DNA from: Bacteroidales bacterium
GTDB lineage: Bacteria; Bacteroidota; Bacteroidia; Bacteroidales; UBA932
Direction: 5' to 3'
DNA: 33,490 nt
Assembly: GCA_016281435.1 (NCBI GenBank)
Contig: JAEEIQ010000062.1
Span: forward strand, 1 to 33,490
Below, one piece after another: positions 22,187 to 30,937 of the stretch (position 1 is the first letter of the stretch; each line of letters begins with the position of its first letter). Under the pieces are notes generated by a model that did not search any database, was not told where the DNA came from, and worked only from the letters and a program-made list of their open reading frames with translations. Made by a program: the position numbers and the translations under genes.

Positions 22187-25100
22187 ATAAATAGCATCGA
22201 CATCAAAAAAGCCTATCATATTCTCGCCCGCGTCGCAGGTCTTCTCCTGCTTCTGCTGCTCGGAGTCCTTATCGCGCTCCAGCAGCCGGAGGTACAGGAC
22301 CGTATCGTGGCGAAAGTACTGTCCGGCCTTGACGAGAAGCTGGAAGGGAAAGTCCGCATCGGATCGGCCCGTTTCAGTCCTTTCAACGCCCTGATACTGA
22401 AGGATGTCCTTATACTCGACGACAATCCCGTCAAAAAAGACGAGGAAGGCTGGGTCCCCGCGGACACCCTCTTCTCCGCCGATCTTGTGACCGCGACCCT
22501 GTCGCTGGGGAATTTCCTCCCGGGAGAGGGTCTTCACATCGGGCGCATCGACATAGACGGGGCGATGCTGCATCTGGTCACCGAAATAGGCGTGAGCGCA
22601 TATCCGAACAACATGGCGAGGATATTCGGCATGCCGAAGCCTCCGGAAGTTCCGGTCGAAAAAGGCAAGGTGTTCGATGCATCAAAAGTCCGGATACGCA
22701 ATTTCCGTTTCCGCCTCTCGGATGCATCACACCCCCATCAGCCCTGCGACGGAACGCATATCGACTGGCAGGACCTGGATCTTGTGGCCTCTCTGGAAGG
22801 ACATAACCTGAGGATGGCCGGAAGCCGGGTCAGCGGGGTCGCCGACCGCCTGGTCGCAAGGGAAAAATGCGGATATGAGATAATACGCGCGACGGGACGT
22901 GCCAAGGTCGGAATGGGCAAGACCGAAGTGAGCCATTTCCGCCTGATAGACGAATGGTCCGACCTGAGGCTCAAGAGCTATACGATGAACTATGCGAATG
23001 CCTATGCATTCAGGGATTTTATCAAGAATGTGCGTCTAGGGGCAAAGATCGGCAAGGGGTCGGTCCTTTCGATGAAGAGCCTTTACGCATATACAGGCTT
23101 CCCCAAAGGGCTTTCCACCACCCTGTTCCTGGATGGAGGGCAAGCCAGCGGCTATGTCAACGACATGCAGGTCGACAAACTGCAATTCACTGACGCGGAC
23201 AGCGGCGTCAGGGGATGCGTTAGTGCAAGTGCCACGGGGATTCCTGACATCGAGACCATGCTCGCATCGGCAAAGGTCGAAGGACTTACCTTCACGACGT
23301 CCTCACTCGAAAGGCTCCTGGCAGCGTGGGCGCCCGGCGTAAAGGCTGACCTGAAGGGGTTCGCCCCCGGACGGACCTTCGTCCTCGACGCCGATGGCAA
23401 CGGCCCGCTCAACAAGCTGAAAATGAATGCGAGACTTTCTTCCCGCATAGGAAAGGCTTCCGCACGTGCAGAAGTGAGGGACCTTCTCTCCGCAAAGGAA
23501 CCCCTCAAGGTTTCCGGCACTGTCTCTTCGGACGACCTCCAGATAGGAACGCTGACCAGGAAGGAGTTTCTCGGCGGCCTGACCATGCACGGCGGGCTCA
23601 AGGCGACGTTCGCCGACGACGGACCTTCCGTCATCGTGGATTCCCTGCGCATAAGCAAACTGGGGGCTTTCGGCTACGACTACTCCAACATTGCGGCGGC
23701 AGGGCGATTCAGCGGGAGTGCCTTCGACGGCAAGCTGATCTGCGACGACCCCAACCTGAATTTCATCTTCCAGGGCATATTCAACCTGTCGGGAAAGACA
23801 AGCAACGCCCTGTACAAGTTCTATGCGAACCTGGGCTATTCGGACCTCGTCGCGCTGAATCTGTACAAGGGTGAAACGGCGAGGGTCTCCGGCCAGGTCT
23901 TCGCCAACTTCATGAGAATAGGGAGAGGCGACCTTATCGGAGACATCGACGTCCAGGGGTTCACCCTTGAAAACGAGGAAGGATTGAAGGACATAGGAGA
24001 TATTAGCATCGCATCACACTCCAACGACGACGTGCACCGGATCCAGTTCAACTCGTCCTTCGCGGACGGAGGCTACGTCGGGAGCAGGCCTGTCAGCGAA
24101 CTGCTGGAAGACATACAGGCAGTCACGACAAGGCGGGACCTGCCGGCCCTATACAAGGCGACGGACAAGCCCTCTTCGCACGGGACATCGGAACTTGAAT
24201 TCAACTTCCACGACTCCTGGGACCTGCTTTCATATTTCATTCCCGGCCTGTACGTCGCGGACAGCACCTCGTTGCGGATGCAGATAGACAAGCGCGGCAT
24301 CCTTAAGGGCCGCATGACATCCCCCCGCATCGCTTTCGGCGCAAACTACCTGAAAGGTCTGGACCTGGAACTGGACAACCTTGACCGAAGCCTCAACTGC
24401 ATAGTCACAGGAAAGGAAATGCGCGTTGCCGGACTCGGATTCAGGGACGCGGCGCTCACGGCCTACGCGGAAGACAACAACTTCGCCCTCGGCCTCCACT
24501 ACGACAACGCCGGAACGGAGAGTGATTTCGGCGAGATATACCTGACGGGCGATTTCTCAAGGGACGAGACGGACACCCTGATAATCAAGGCCCGTCCGCT
24601 TTATTCCTACATCAAACTGAACGGCGACCAGTGGGATATCGGGGAAAGCGAAATAAGGCTGCGGGCCGGAGAACTGGACATGGACAGGTTCCTTCTCACC
24701 AACGGCGGACAGTCCATCGCCATGGAAGGAGGCCTTTCCCCGAGGAAGGCGGACACGCTGATGATCACCATGGACAATTTCGACCTTTCCACCGTGGACA
24801 ACTTCCTCGTCCGTCCCCTGGACCTCGCCGGGTCGGCGGACGGCATTTGCCGCATACTGTCCCCTACCGGACGCAATTCGGGAATAGAGGCCGAAATCAC
24901 GGGACAGAATCTCTCCGTGGCCGGGAACGAAATCGGTTCGATCAGCCTCAGCGCCGACTGGGACGAGATTACGGAGCAATACCGCCTCGAACTTGCAAAC
25001 AACAACTCCGGAAGGCAGGCCCTTACCGCAAGCGGCTTCTTCAGCCCCACGGAACGCACGATAGACGCGACTGCAAACCTCAGCCACTTCAGTCTGGCCG

Positions 25101-26725
25101 TCGCGCAGCCCTTCCTGTCCGAAATCTTCAACGAAACCGGAGGTCGGGTCAGCGGCAGTTTCACAGCCCAGGGGCCGCTGGACAGCCTGATCCTCGGGAG
25201 CAACGGAGGCCAGCTTGAGGAAGTTTTCATCACCGTTGGGCCAACGGGCGCGTCTTATACGCTGGACGGCCCCTTCTTCCTCGACGAAAACGGCTTATAC
25301 CTCGACAACGTAAGCATCTCCGATGAAAGGGACGGACAGGGCAGCATAAACGGCAGCCTTGATTTCAATTCCGATAGCCCGGTGCTGGACGCTGACATCG
25401 AGTTCGACAACATGACGATACTCGACCTGGACGAAGAAGACGGCACTGCCTTCTACGGCTCCCTCTACGCCTCCGGCAACATCAAGGCGACCGGTGCGCT
25501 GGAAGAGCTGCAGCTTGACGTCGATGCCGTGACTTCGGACGACGGGCAGGTCCACGTGCCGCTCAACGGTTATTCCGTCAGCTCGTCCAGGAACCTTCTG
25601 ACTTTCCGGCAGGAAGAAAAGGAAGTCTACATCGACCCCTACGAGGCGAGGATGGGCCGCTCTTCCGGCAAGACCCGAAAGACCAGCGACCTGACCGTCA
25701 GGGCCAGGATCAACGCCACCGAGGACCTTACCGCCCTGCTGGAGATAGACAAATCCACCGGCAACGTCATGTCCGTGCGCGGCAGCGGCCTTGTGAACCT
25801 CGAGTTCAGGCCCGCCTATGACATTTTCACGGTCAACGGAGACTACAGCATAACCGAAGGACACTACAACTTCGTCGCCCTCGGACTGGCCAACAGGGAG
25901 TTCTCGATCAAGGAAGGCAGTTCGATCAAGTTCAACGGGGAACTTCCGGACAGCGACCTCGACGTGGAAGCCGTCTACACCCTGAAGACACAGCTTTCCA
26001 CCCTGCTCTCCGACACCACGTCGGTGGCGACCAGGAGGACTGTGGAATGCGGCATCAAGATCGACGACAAGATAGTTAACCCGCAGCTGTCCTTCTCCAT
26101 CAACATCCCCGATCTCGACCCGACCACCAAATCCCTCGTCGAGAGCGCGCTGAACACCGAAGACAAGATCCAGAGGCAGTTCGTCGCCCTGCTCGTGACC
26201 GGAACCTTCCTTCCCAACGAAGCATCCGGCATAGTAAACAACACCGACATCCTGTACTCAAACGTCACGGAAATCATGTCAAACCAGCTGAACAACATAC
26301 TGCAGAAGCTGGACATTCCGCTCGACCTCGGCCTCGGCTACCATCCCAACGACAGGGGTACGGACATATTCGACGTTGCGGTCTCGACCCAGCTGTTCAA
26401 CAACAGGGTGCTGGTCAACGGTACCATAGGAAACCGGCAGTACAGCACCACGACCAATCCCAACGGGGACATGGTCGGCGACCTCGACATCGAAGTGAAG
26501 CTCGACAAGCCCGGGAAGTTCCGCCTCAACCTGTTCTCCCATTCGGCGGACGAATACACGAGCTACCTCGATTATTCGCAGAGGAACGGCGTCGGCCTGT
26601 CTTACCAGAAAGAATTCAACAAGTTCTCCGACTTCATAAAAGGGATATTCAGGCGCAAGGAAAAAGACGCGGAGATCAAGGAGGAAGAGATGAAGACAAT
26701 AAAGATAGAAGAAGAATATGAATGA
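22187..26725 (+). CDS. tamB: TamB-family translocation and assembly module protein
   Basis: A ~1,512-residue inner-membrane-anchored TamB/DUF490 protein. Such proteins span the periplasm as a long beta groove and serve outer-membrane protein assembly or lipid transport. The N-terminus has one transmembrane helix (about residues 11-32, seven Leu in a row, from codons near 22220-22280), then AsmA-like repeats, and the DUF490 domain in the last ~400 residues (DVAVSTQLFNNRVLVNG, FSINIPDLDP). The start is unusual: the frame is open back to a TGA at 22157, but no ATG, GTG or TTG lies between that stop and the membrane helix. The first standard start, GTG at 22307, would remove the anchor. ATA 22187 is entered as a working start; ATC 22196 or 22202 are alternatives. 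It overlaps the next gene by 8 bp. Confidence 0.9.
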   Translation: MNSIDIKKAYHILARVAGLLLLLLLGVLIALQQPEVQDRIVAKVLSGLDEKLEGKVRIGSARFSPFNALILKDVLILDDNPVKKDEEGWVPADTLFSADLVTATLSLGNFLPGEGLHIGRIDIDGAMLHLVTEIGVSAYPNNMARIFGMPKPPEVPVEKGKVFDASKVRIRNFRFRLSDASHPHQPCDGTHIDWQDLDLVASLEGHNLRMAGSRVSGVADRLVAREKCGYEIIRATGRAKVGMGKTEVSHFRLIDEWSDLRLKSYTMNYANAYAFRDFIKNVRLGAKIGKGSVLSMKSLYAYTGFPKGLSTTLFLDGGQASGYVNDMQVDKLQFTDADSGVRGCVSASATGIPDIETMLASAKVEGLTFTTSSLERLLAAWAPGVKADLKGFAPGRTFVLDADGNGPLNKLKMNARLSSRIGKASARAEVRDLLSAKEPLKVSGTVSSDDLQIGTLTRKEFLGGLTMHGGLKATFADDGPSVIVDSLRISKLGAFGYDYSNIAAAGRFSGSAFDGKLICDDPNLNFIFQGIFNLSGKTSNALYKFYANLGYSDLVALNLYKGETARVSGQVFANFMRIGRGDLIGDIDVQGFTLENEEGLKDIGDISIASHSNDDVHRIQFNSSFADGGYVGSRPVSELLEDIQAVTTRRDLPALYKATDKPSSHGTSELEFNFHDSWDLLSYFIPGLYVADSTSLRMQIDKRGILKGRMTSPRIAFGANYLKGLDLELDNLDRSLNCIVTGKEMRVAGLGFRDAALTAYAEDNNFALGLHYDNAGTESDFGEIYLTGDFSRDETDTLIIKARPLYSYIKLNGDQWDIGESEIRLRAGELDMDRFLLTNGGQSIAMEGGLSPRKADTLMITMDNFDLSTVDNFLVRPLDLAGSADGICRILSPTGRNSGIEAEITGQNLSVAGNEIGSISLSADWDEITEQYRLELANNNSGRQALTASGFFSPTERTIDATANLSHFSLAVAQPFLSEIFNETGGRVSGSFTAQGPLDSLILGSNGGQLEEVFITVGPTGASYTLDGPFFLDENGLYLDNVSISDERDGQGSINGSLDFNSDSPVLDADIEFDNMTILDLDEEDGTAFYGSLYASGNIKATGALEELQLDVDAVTSDDGQVHVPLNGYSVSSSRNLLTFRQEEKEVYIDPYEARMGRSSGKTRKTSDLTVRARINATEDLTALLEIDKSTGNVMSVRGSGLVNLEFRPAYDIFTVNGDYSITEGHYNFVALGLANREFSIKEGSSIKFNGELPDSDLDVEAVYTLKTQLSTLLSDTTSVATRRTVECGIKIDDKIVNPQLSFSINIPDLDPTTKSLVESALNTEDKIQRQFVALLVTGTFLPNEASGIVNNTDILYSNVTEIMSNQLNNILQKLDIPLDLGLGYHPNDRGTDIFDVAVSTQLFNNRVLVNGTIGNRQYSTTTNPNGDMVGDLDIEVKLDKPGKFRLNLFSHSADEYTSYLDYSQRNGVGLSYQKEFNKFSDFIKGIFRRKEKDAEIKEEEMKTIKIEEEYE

Positions 26726-27431
26726 CGGCAAGGGACGCCTGCATCTGATACCGACCCCGCTCGGGGACTACGATCCGGAACTGGTCCTTCCCAGGTCCGT
26801 GCTCGGAATCATCCCGGAGCTGGATTGCTTCGTGGTCGAGGAATTAAGGAGCGCGCGCCGCTTCCTTTCCCGCGCCGGGCACAAGGGCAACATAGACAAT
26901 CTGGATTTCCATCTGCTGAACGAACACAGCACCCCGGCTGAAGCGGAGGCCCTTCTCGCCCTTTTCGACGGGGGACGGGATATCGGACTGATCTCGGAAG
27001 CCGGACTGCCGGCAGTGGCCGACCCCGGTGCCGTCCTCGTGGCCCTCTGCCACGGAGCGGGGATCGAAGTGGTCCCGCATTGCGGACCATCCTCCCTGAT
27101 GCTGGCTTTGATGGGATCCGGACTGAACGGGCAGTCCTTCGCATTCAACGGATACCTGCCGGCAAAGACCGACGCCCGCAGGCAGGCCATACGTAGCTTT
27201 GAGAAAAGCTCCGCCGCCCACCGGCAGACCCAGATATTCATAGAGACGCCCTACAGGAACGATTCCCTTTTCCAGGACTTTCTTCAGTGCCTTTCGGCGG
27301 GAACCAGACTCTGCATTGCAGCCGACCTGACGCTTCCCACCTGCACCCTTCGTACAAAAAGGGTCGGCGAATGGAAAAAAGAGCACTTCGAGATAGGCAA
27401 ACGCCCCTGCGTATTTCTGTTACTGGCATGA
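26718..27431 (+). CDS. RsmI-like SAM-dependent methyltransferase (tetrapyrrole methylase fold)
   Basis: A 237-residue protein of the family that includes RsmI, the 16S rRNA C1402 2'-O-methylase. Matching blocks are LHLIPTPLGDY (for LYLVPTPIGN), EAGLPAVADPGAVLVALCHGAGIEVVPHCGPSSLMLAL (for DAGTPLISDPG and VVPLPGPCA) and FNGYLPAK (for FEGFLPAK). The catalytic-site region EDTRHT is replaced by EELRSARRFLSR, and the protein is some 50 residues shorter than E. coli RsmI, lacking the C-terminal part. It belongs to a divergent Bacteroidota branch, so the exact rRNA target is not certain. It starts within tamB (8-bp overlap) and its TGA overlaps the mtaB ATG (ATGA). Confidence 0.85.
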   Translation: MNDGKGRLHLIPTPLGDYDPELVLPRSVLGIIPELDCFVVEELRSARRFLSRAGHKGNIDNLDFHLLNEHSTPAEAEALLALFDGGRDIGLISEAGLPAVADPGAVLVALCHGAGIEVVPHCGPSSLMLALMGSGLNGQSFAFNGYLPAKTDARRQAIRSFEKSSAAHRQTQIFIETPYRNDSLFQDFLQCLSAGTRLCIAADLTLPTCTLRTKRVGEWKKEHFEIGKRPCVFLLLA

Positions 27432-28675
27432 AGATAGCGTTCGTGACACTGGGCTGCAAGCTCAATTATGCAGAGACATCCACCTGGGAACGGGCCTTTA
27501 TCAAAGCCGGTTTCGAAGCCGTTCCTTGGCGGGAGAAGGCGGACGTGTACCTTGTCAACACCTGCTCGGTCACAGAAGTCTCGAACAAGAAATCCCGCAG
27601 CGAAATACGCAAGCTGCACCGCATCAACCCCGCTGCGGCAATAGTCGTGACCGGCTGCTATGCCGAATTGAAAAGGGATGAAGTCCGCGGGATAGAAGGC
27701 GTGAGCCTCGTTTTCGGAGCGAAGGAGAAATCCGCCCTCGTCCCGGAAACGCTCAACTTCCTGTCAGGAAGCAAAGAGCCGTTCAAAGCAACCCCCGAAG
27801 CCATTTTCCCGGCATATAGCAGCGGGGAACGGACCCGCGCCTTCCTCAAGATACAGGACGGATGCGACAACTACTGCGCATACTGCACGGTCCCCTTCGC
27901 CCGCGGGAGGAGCCGGAGCGTACGCAGTTGCGAGGCTGTCAGGATGGCGGAAGAAATAGCTGCCAAAGGCATGAAGGAAATAGTCCTTACCGGGGTCAAC
28001 ACAGGGGACTTCGGAAGGGATACCGGAGAGTCTTTCCTCGGCCTGCTGCAGGAACTGGACCGCGTCGAAGGCATAGAAAGGTACAGGATATCCTCAATCG
28101 AACCGAACCTTCTCAGTGACGGGATCATCGACTGGATCGCTTCCGGCACCAAGTTCCAGCCGCATTTCCACATACCGCTCCAGAGCGGCAGCGACGAGAT
28201 ACTCTCCCGGATGGGCCGTCGGTACGACACGGAGTTTTTCGCCTCGAAGATAGAAAGCATACGCCGCAAGATGGAAGGTTCCGGAAAGCCGAAGGTCTTT
28301 TTCGGGATAGACATCATGACCGGGCTTCCGGGCGAGACTGAAGAACTTTTCCTGCAGAGCCGCTCTTTCATCGAAAGCCTGCATCCGGCTTTCCTGCATA
28401 TATTCCCCTACTCCATACGCCCGGGCACCAGGGCCGCATCCATGCCGGACCAGGTCGACGCGGCCGTGAAGGCGGAAAGGGTGGCGTCACTGGAAGAACT
28501 ATGTTCCCGGCTCCATTCCGAATTCGTCGCCGCGCACAAGGGGACCCGCGCCGGGGTGCTTTTCGAATCCACGGAGAAAGGCGGCATAATGTCCGGCTAT
28601 ACGGGCAATTACATAAGGGTATCCAAGCCCTGGAATCCCGACATGGTCGGGAAGATCGTGGAGGTGGAAATATGA
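27428..28675 (+). CDS. mtaB: tRNA t6A37 methylthiotransferase MtaB
   Basis: A 415-residue radical-SAM methylthiotransferase that turns t6A37 into ms2t6A37. The N-terminal MTTase domain binds one Fe-S cluster through Cys10 (TLGCKLNYAE), Cys46 (NTCSVT) and Cys77 (TGCYAE). The radical-SAM site is Cys146/Cys150/Cys153 (QDGCDNYCAYCTVPFARG). LGCKLNYAE with NTCSVTEVSNKKSR marks the MtaB branch rather than MiaB. The C-terminus is short but contains the TRAM-like end. The ATG at 27428 overlaps the previous stop by four bases; an in-frame start at 27287 would lie inside the preceding gene. TsaD, which makes its substrate base, is encoded just across tamB. Confidence 0.95.
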   Translation: MKIAFVTLGCKLNYAETSTWERAFIKAGFEAVPWREKADVYLVNTCSVTEVSNKKSRSEIRKLHRINPAAAIVVTGCYAELKRDEVRGIEGVSLVFGAKEKSALVPETLNFLSGSKEPFKATPEAIFPAYSSGERTRAFLKIQDGCDNYCAYCTVPFARGRSRSVRSCEAVRMAEEIAAKGMKEIVLTGVNTGDFGRDTGESFLGLLQELDRVEGIERYRISSIEPNLLSDGIIDWIASGTKFQPHFHIPLQSGSDEILSRMGRRYDTEFFASKIESIRRKMEGSGKPKVFFGIDIMTGLPGETEELFLQSRSFIESLHPAFLHIFPYSIRPGTRAASMPDQVDAAVKAERVASLEELCSRLHSEFVAAHKGTRAGVLFESTEKGGIMSGYTGNYIRVSKPWNPDMVGKIVEVEI

Positions 28676-29535
28676 TGAACGCAAAACTTACTTTTCTCGG
28701 GACGGGCACTTCCTCGGGCATCCCCCTTGTCGGATGCGGATGCCCGGTATGTAAAAGCGCAGACCCGAGGGACAACAGGCTCAGGGCCTCGGCCCTGGTC
28801 GAATACGGCGGTCTTACCATACTGGTGGACTGCGGGCCGGATTTCCGTCAGCAGATGCTCCGTTCCGGCTGCAGCCACATAGATGCCATCCTGCTGACCC
28901 ATAACCACAAGGACCACACCGGTGGGCTGGACGACACGCGCGCCCTGAATCTGGCGGAAGCCAGGCCCGTCAACATATATTGCGAGGAATATGTGGAGGC
29001 GTCCCTGCGGAAGGAGTACTCCTATGCCTTCGCCGTTCCACGCTATCCCGGATCCCCCGAATGGCATATCCACAGGATAGACGGCGGAAAACCTTTCCTC
29101 GTGCATTCGAACGAGTCCGAAGAGACTCTCAGATGGGAACCCGGCTTCGGCTACAGGCATTCCGCTCCAGCCGTGACCGAGCACATCCCTCCGGTGGAAG
29201 TGATCCCCATACAGGGATGGCACCACAAGGAGAAAAAGCTTTCGGTCCTGGGTTTCCGCTTCGGCAACATAGCATACCTCACGGACATGAACCTGCTGGA
29301 GGACGGGGAGCTGGAGAAACTCAAAGGCGTCGAATACGTGACCCTGAACTGCGTAAAGAAGGGACCGCACCATTCGCACTTCTCCCTCCCGGAAGTACTG
29401 GACATGTTCGAAAGGATAGGCGCGAAGCACTCCTACATCACCCACCTGTCGCACCAGCTTCCCCGCCACTCCGAATTCGCGGCCGAACTGCCTCCCGGCG
29501 TCGAGCCCGCCTGGGACGGGCTCATCATCGGATAG
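28672..29535 (+). CDS. MBL-fold metallohydrolase (PhnP-like)
   Basis: A 287-residue metallo-beta-lactamase-fold phosphodiesterase-like enzyme. LTFLGTGTSSGIPLVGC opens the fold. The metal motif is His77-Asn-His79-Lys-Asp81-His82 (THNHKDH), and LTDMN later gives the bridging Asp. The CGCPVC cluster (Cys22, Cys24, Cys27) is the extra structural zinc site known in PhnP. The final His region (THLSHQLPRH) is present. PhnP itself acts on cyclic phosphodiesters in phosphonate use, but no phn genes are here, so the substrate is open. It overlaps mtaB by four bases (ATGA), ending a four-gene operon with tamB. It converges on glpT with a 7-bp gap. Confidence 0.9.
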   Translation: MMNAKLTFLGTGTSSGIPLVGCGCPVCKSADPRDNRLRASALVEYGGLTILVDCGPDFRQQMLRSGCSHIDAILLTHNHKDHTGGLDDTRALNLAEARPVNIYCEEYVEASLRKEYSYAFAVPRYPGSPEWHIHRIDGGKPFLVHSNESEETLRWEPGFGYRHSAPAVTEHIPPVEVIPIQGWHHKEKKLSVLGFRFGNIAYLTDMNLLEDGELEKLKGVEYVTLNCVKKGPHHSHFSLPEVLDMFERIGAKHSYITHLSHQLPRHSEFAAELPPGVEPAWDGLIIG

Positions 29536-29542
29536 GCGTCAC

Positions 29543-30928
29543 TCATTTCTTCTTCGAAAGATAGCTCTCCTTCTTCAAGGTAAGGGCCATGAAGAGTATG
29601 GACAGGGCGCAGGCTCCGAGCAGCAGGAGGAAGGTCCAGTTCCATCCGGCGGATTCGGCCACATAGCCAAGCACTATGTTGGCTAGCAGCGCCGTGCCGA
29701 AGAAATAGCCGAAGAATCCGGTCAGTCCCGCGGCCGTGCCGGCGGCATTCTTGGGTGCGAGGTCGAGAGCCTGGACTCCTATCAGCATGACCGGTCCGTA
29801 GATGAAGAAACCGATGCCGATAAGGCTGATTATCACTATGGTAAGGTTGTCGGTAAACTGCCAGTAAAGGAAGATGAACACGGCTACGAGGGCCATGAAG
29901 ATCATCGTAGGAAGGGCCCTGCGCCCGTGGAACAGCTTGTCTGAGACCCAGCCACAGATAAGGGTGCCTGGAATCGCGGCGAACTCGTATGCGAAATAAG
30001 CCCATCCGGCGCTCTTCAGGTCAACTCCCTTTTCGGTAAGGATGGTCGGGGCCCAGTCGAGGCAGCCGTAACGGACCATATAGACGAAGGCGTTCGACAG
30101 GGCTATGAACCAAAGAAACTTGTTGTTCAGGACATGCTTGAAGAATATCTCTTTCGTCGAAAGGGTCTTCTCATGCTCCTCGCTGTAGCCGCTGGGATAG
30201 TCGTTGCGCCATTTCTCAATCGACGGAAGACCGCAGGACTGGGGGGTGTCCCGCAGCAGCACATACGCCAGAAGAGCCACGAAAAGGGCTACGGCAGCCG
30301 GGAAAGCGAAGGTTCCGATGAGGAAGTACAACTCCGTATGCGCACCGTAGAACCAGCTTCCGAACCACACGGCTCCGTATGTCGCCATGGGACCGACGAG
30401 GGCGCCGCCGACATTGTGCGCGCAGTTCCAGATCGACATCATCGTTCCCCTCTCGCTCACGGAGAACCAGTGGGTCATCACGCGTCCGCAAGGAGGCCAG
30501 CCCATTCCGTTGAACCAGCCGACGAGGAAGTTCAGAAAAGCCATCAGGACTATGGCAAGCACCTTGTGGTCAGCCCCTATGAACTGGATGGGAACTATCA
30601 TGAAGGCCATGGAGATCGCGGTCAGGACCAGGCCCAGGGGAAGGAACACCCGGGCGTTGCTGCGGTCGGATACGCTTCCCATGAGGAACTTGGAAAGGGC
30701 GTATGCGATGGCGTTCATCGACAGGACGACGCCGAGTTCCCCCTTTTCGAAGCCCAGGGGCGCAAGCGCCGGGATGGCCATGGAGAAGTTCTTCCGCACG
30801 AGATAGAATCCCGCATAGCCTATGAACGCGCCCAGGAACACCTGGAGCCTCATGTTCTTGTACTTTTTGTCCGCCTGGGGACCTGTCTCCTCCGGCTTGT
30901 ACGCCGGCTGTTTCAGAAAGCTGAGCAT
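29543..30928 (-). CDS. glpT: Glycerol-3-phosphate/Pi antiporter GlpT (OPA family)
   Basis: A 461-residue 12-helix organophosphate:phosphate antiporter. The two phosphate-binding arginines of GlpT fit well: Arg45 (YLVRKNFSMAIP) and Arg286 (YMVRYGCLDWAP). His171 in SIWNCAHNVGG and the cytoplasmic-gate block NGMGWPPCGRVMTHWFSVSERG match GlpT rather than the hexose-phosphate members. The N-terminal ~25 residues are hydrophilic. It starts 9 bp after recQ, so it may be transcribed with it, though no functional link is evident; no TAnnTTTG is seen in the gap. No glp catabolic genes are in the window. Confidence 0.92.
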   Translation of the reverse strand: MLSFLKQPAYKPEETGPQADKKYKNMRLQVFLGAFIGYAGFYLVRKNFSMAIPALAPLGFEKGELGVVLSMNAIAYALSKFLMGSVSDRSNARVFLPLGLVLTAISMAFMIVPIQFIGADHKVLAIVLMAFLNFLVGWFNGMGWPPCGRVMTHWFSVSERGTMMSIWNCAHNVGGALVGPMATYGAVWFGSWFYGAHTELYFLIGTFAFPAAVALFVALLAYVLLRDTPQSCGLPSIEKWRNDYPSGYSEEHEKTLSTKEIFFKHVLNNKFLWFIALSNAFVYMVRYGCLDWAPTILTEKGVDLKSAGWAYFAYEFAAIPGTLICGWVSDKLFHGRRALPTMIFMALVAVFIFLYWQFTDNLTIVIISLIGIGFFIYGPVMLIGVQALDLAPKNAAGTAAGLTGFFGYFFGTALLANIVLGYVAESAGWNWTFLLLLGACALSILFMALTLKKESYLSKKK

Positions 30929-30937
30929 ATAAAAAGG

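Noticed and set aside
22307..22309. GTG as the tamB start
   Set aside because: The frame continues upstream through a clear transmembrane helix that TamB needs; starting here would delete it.
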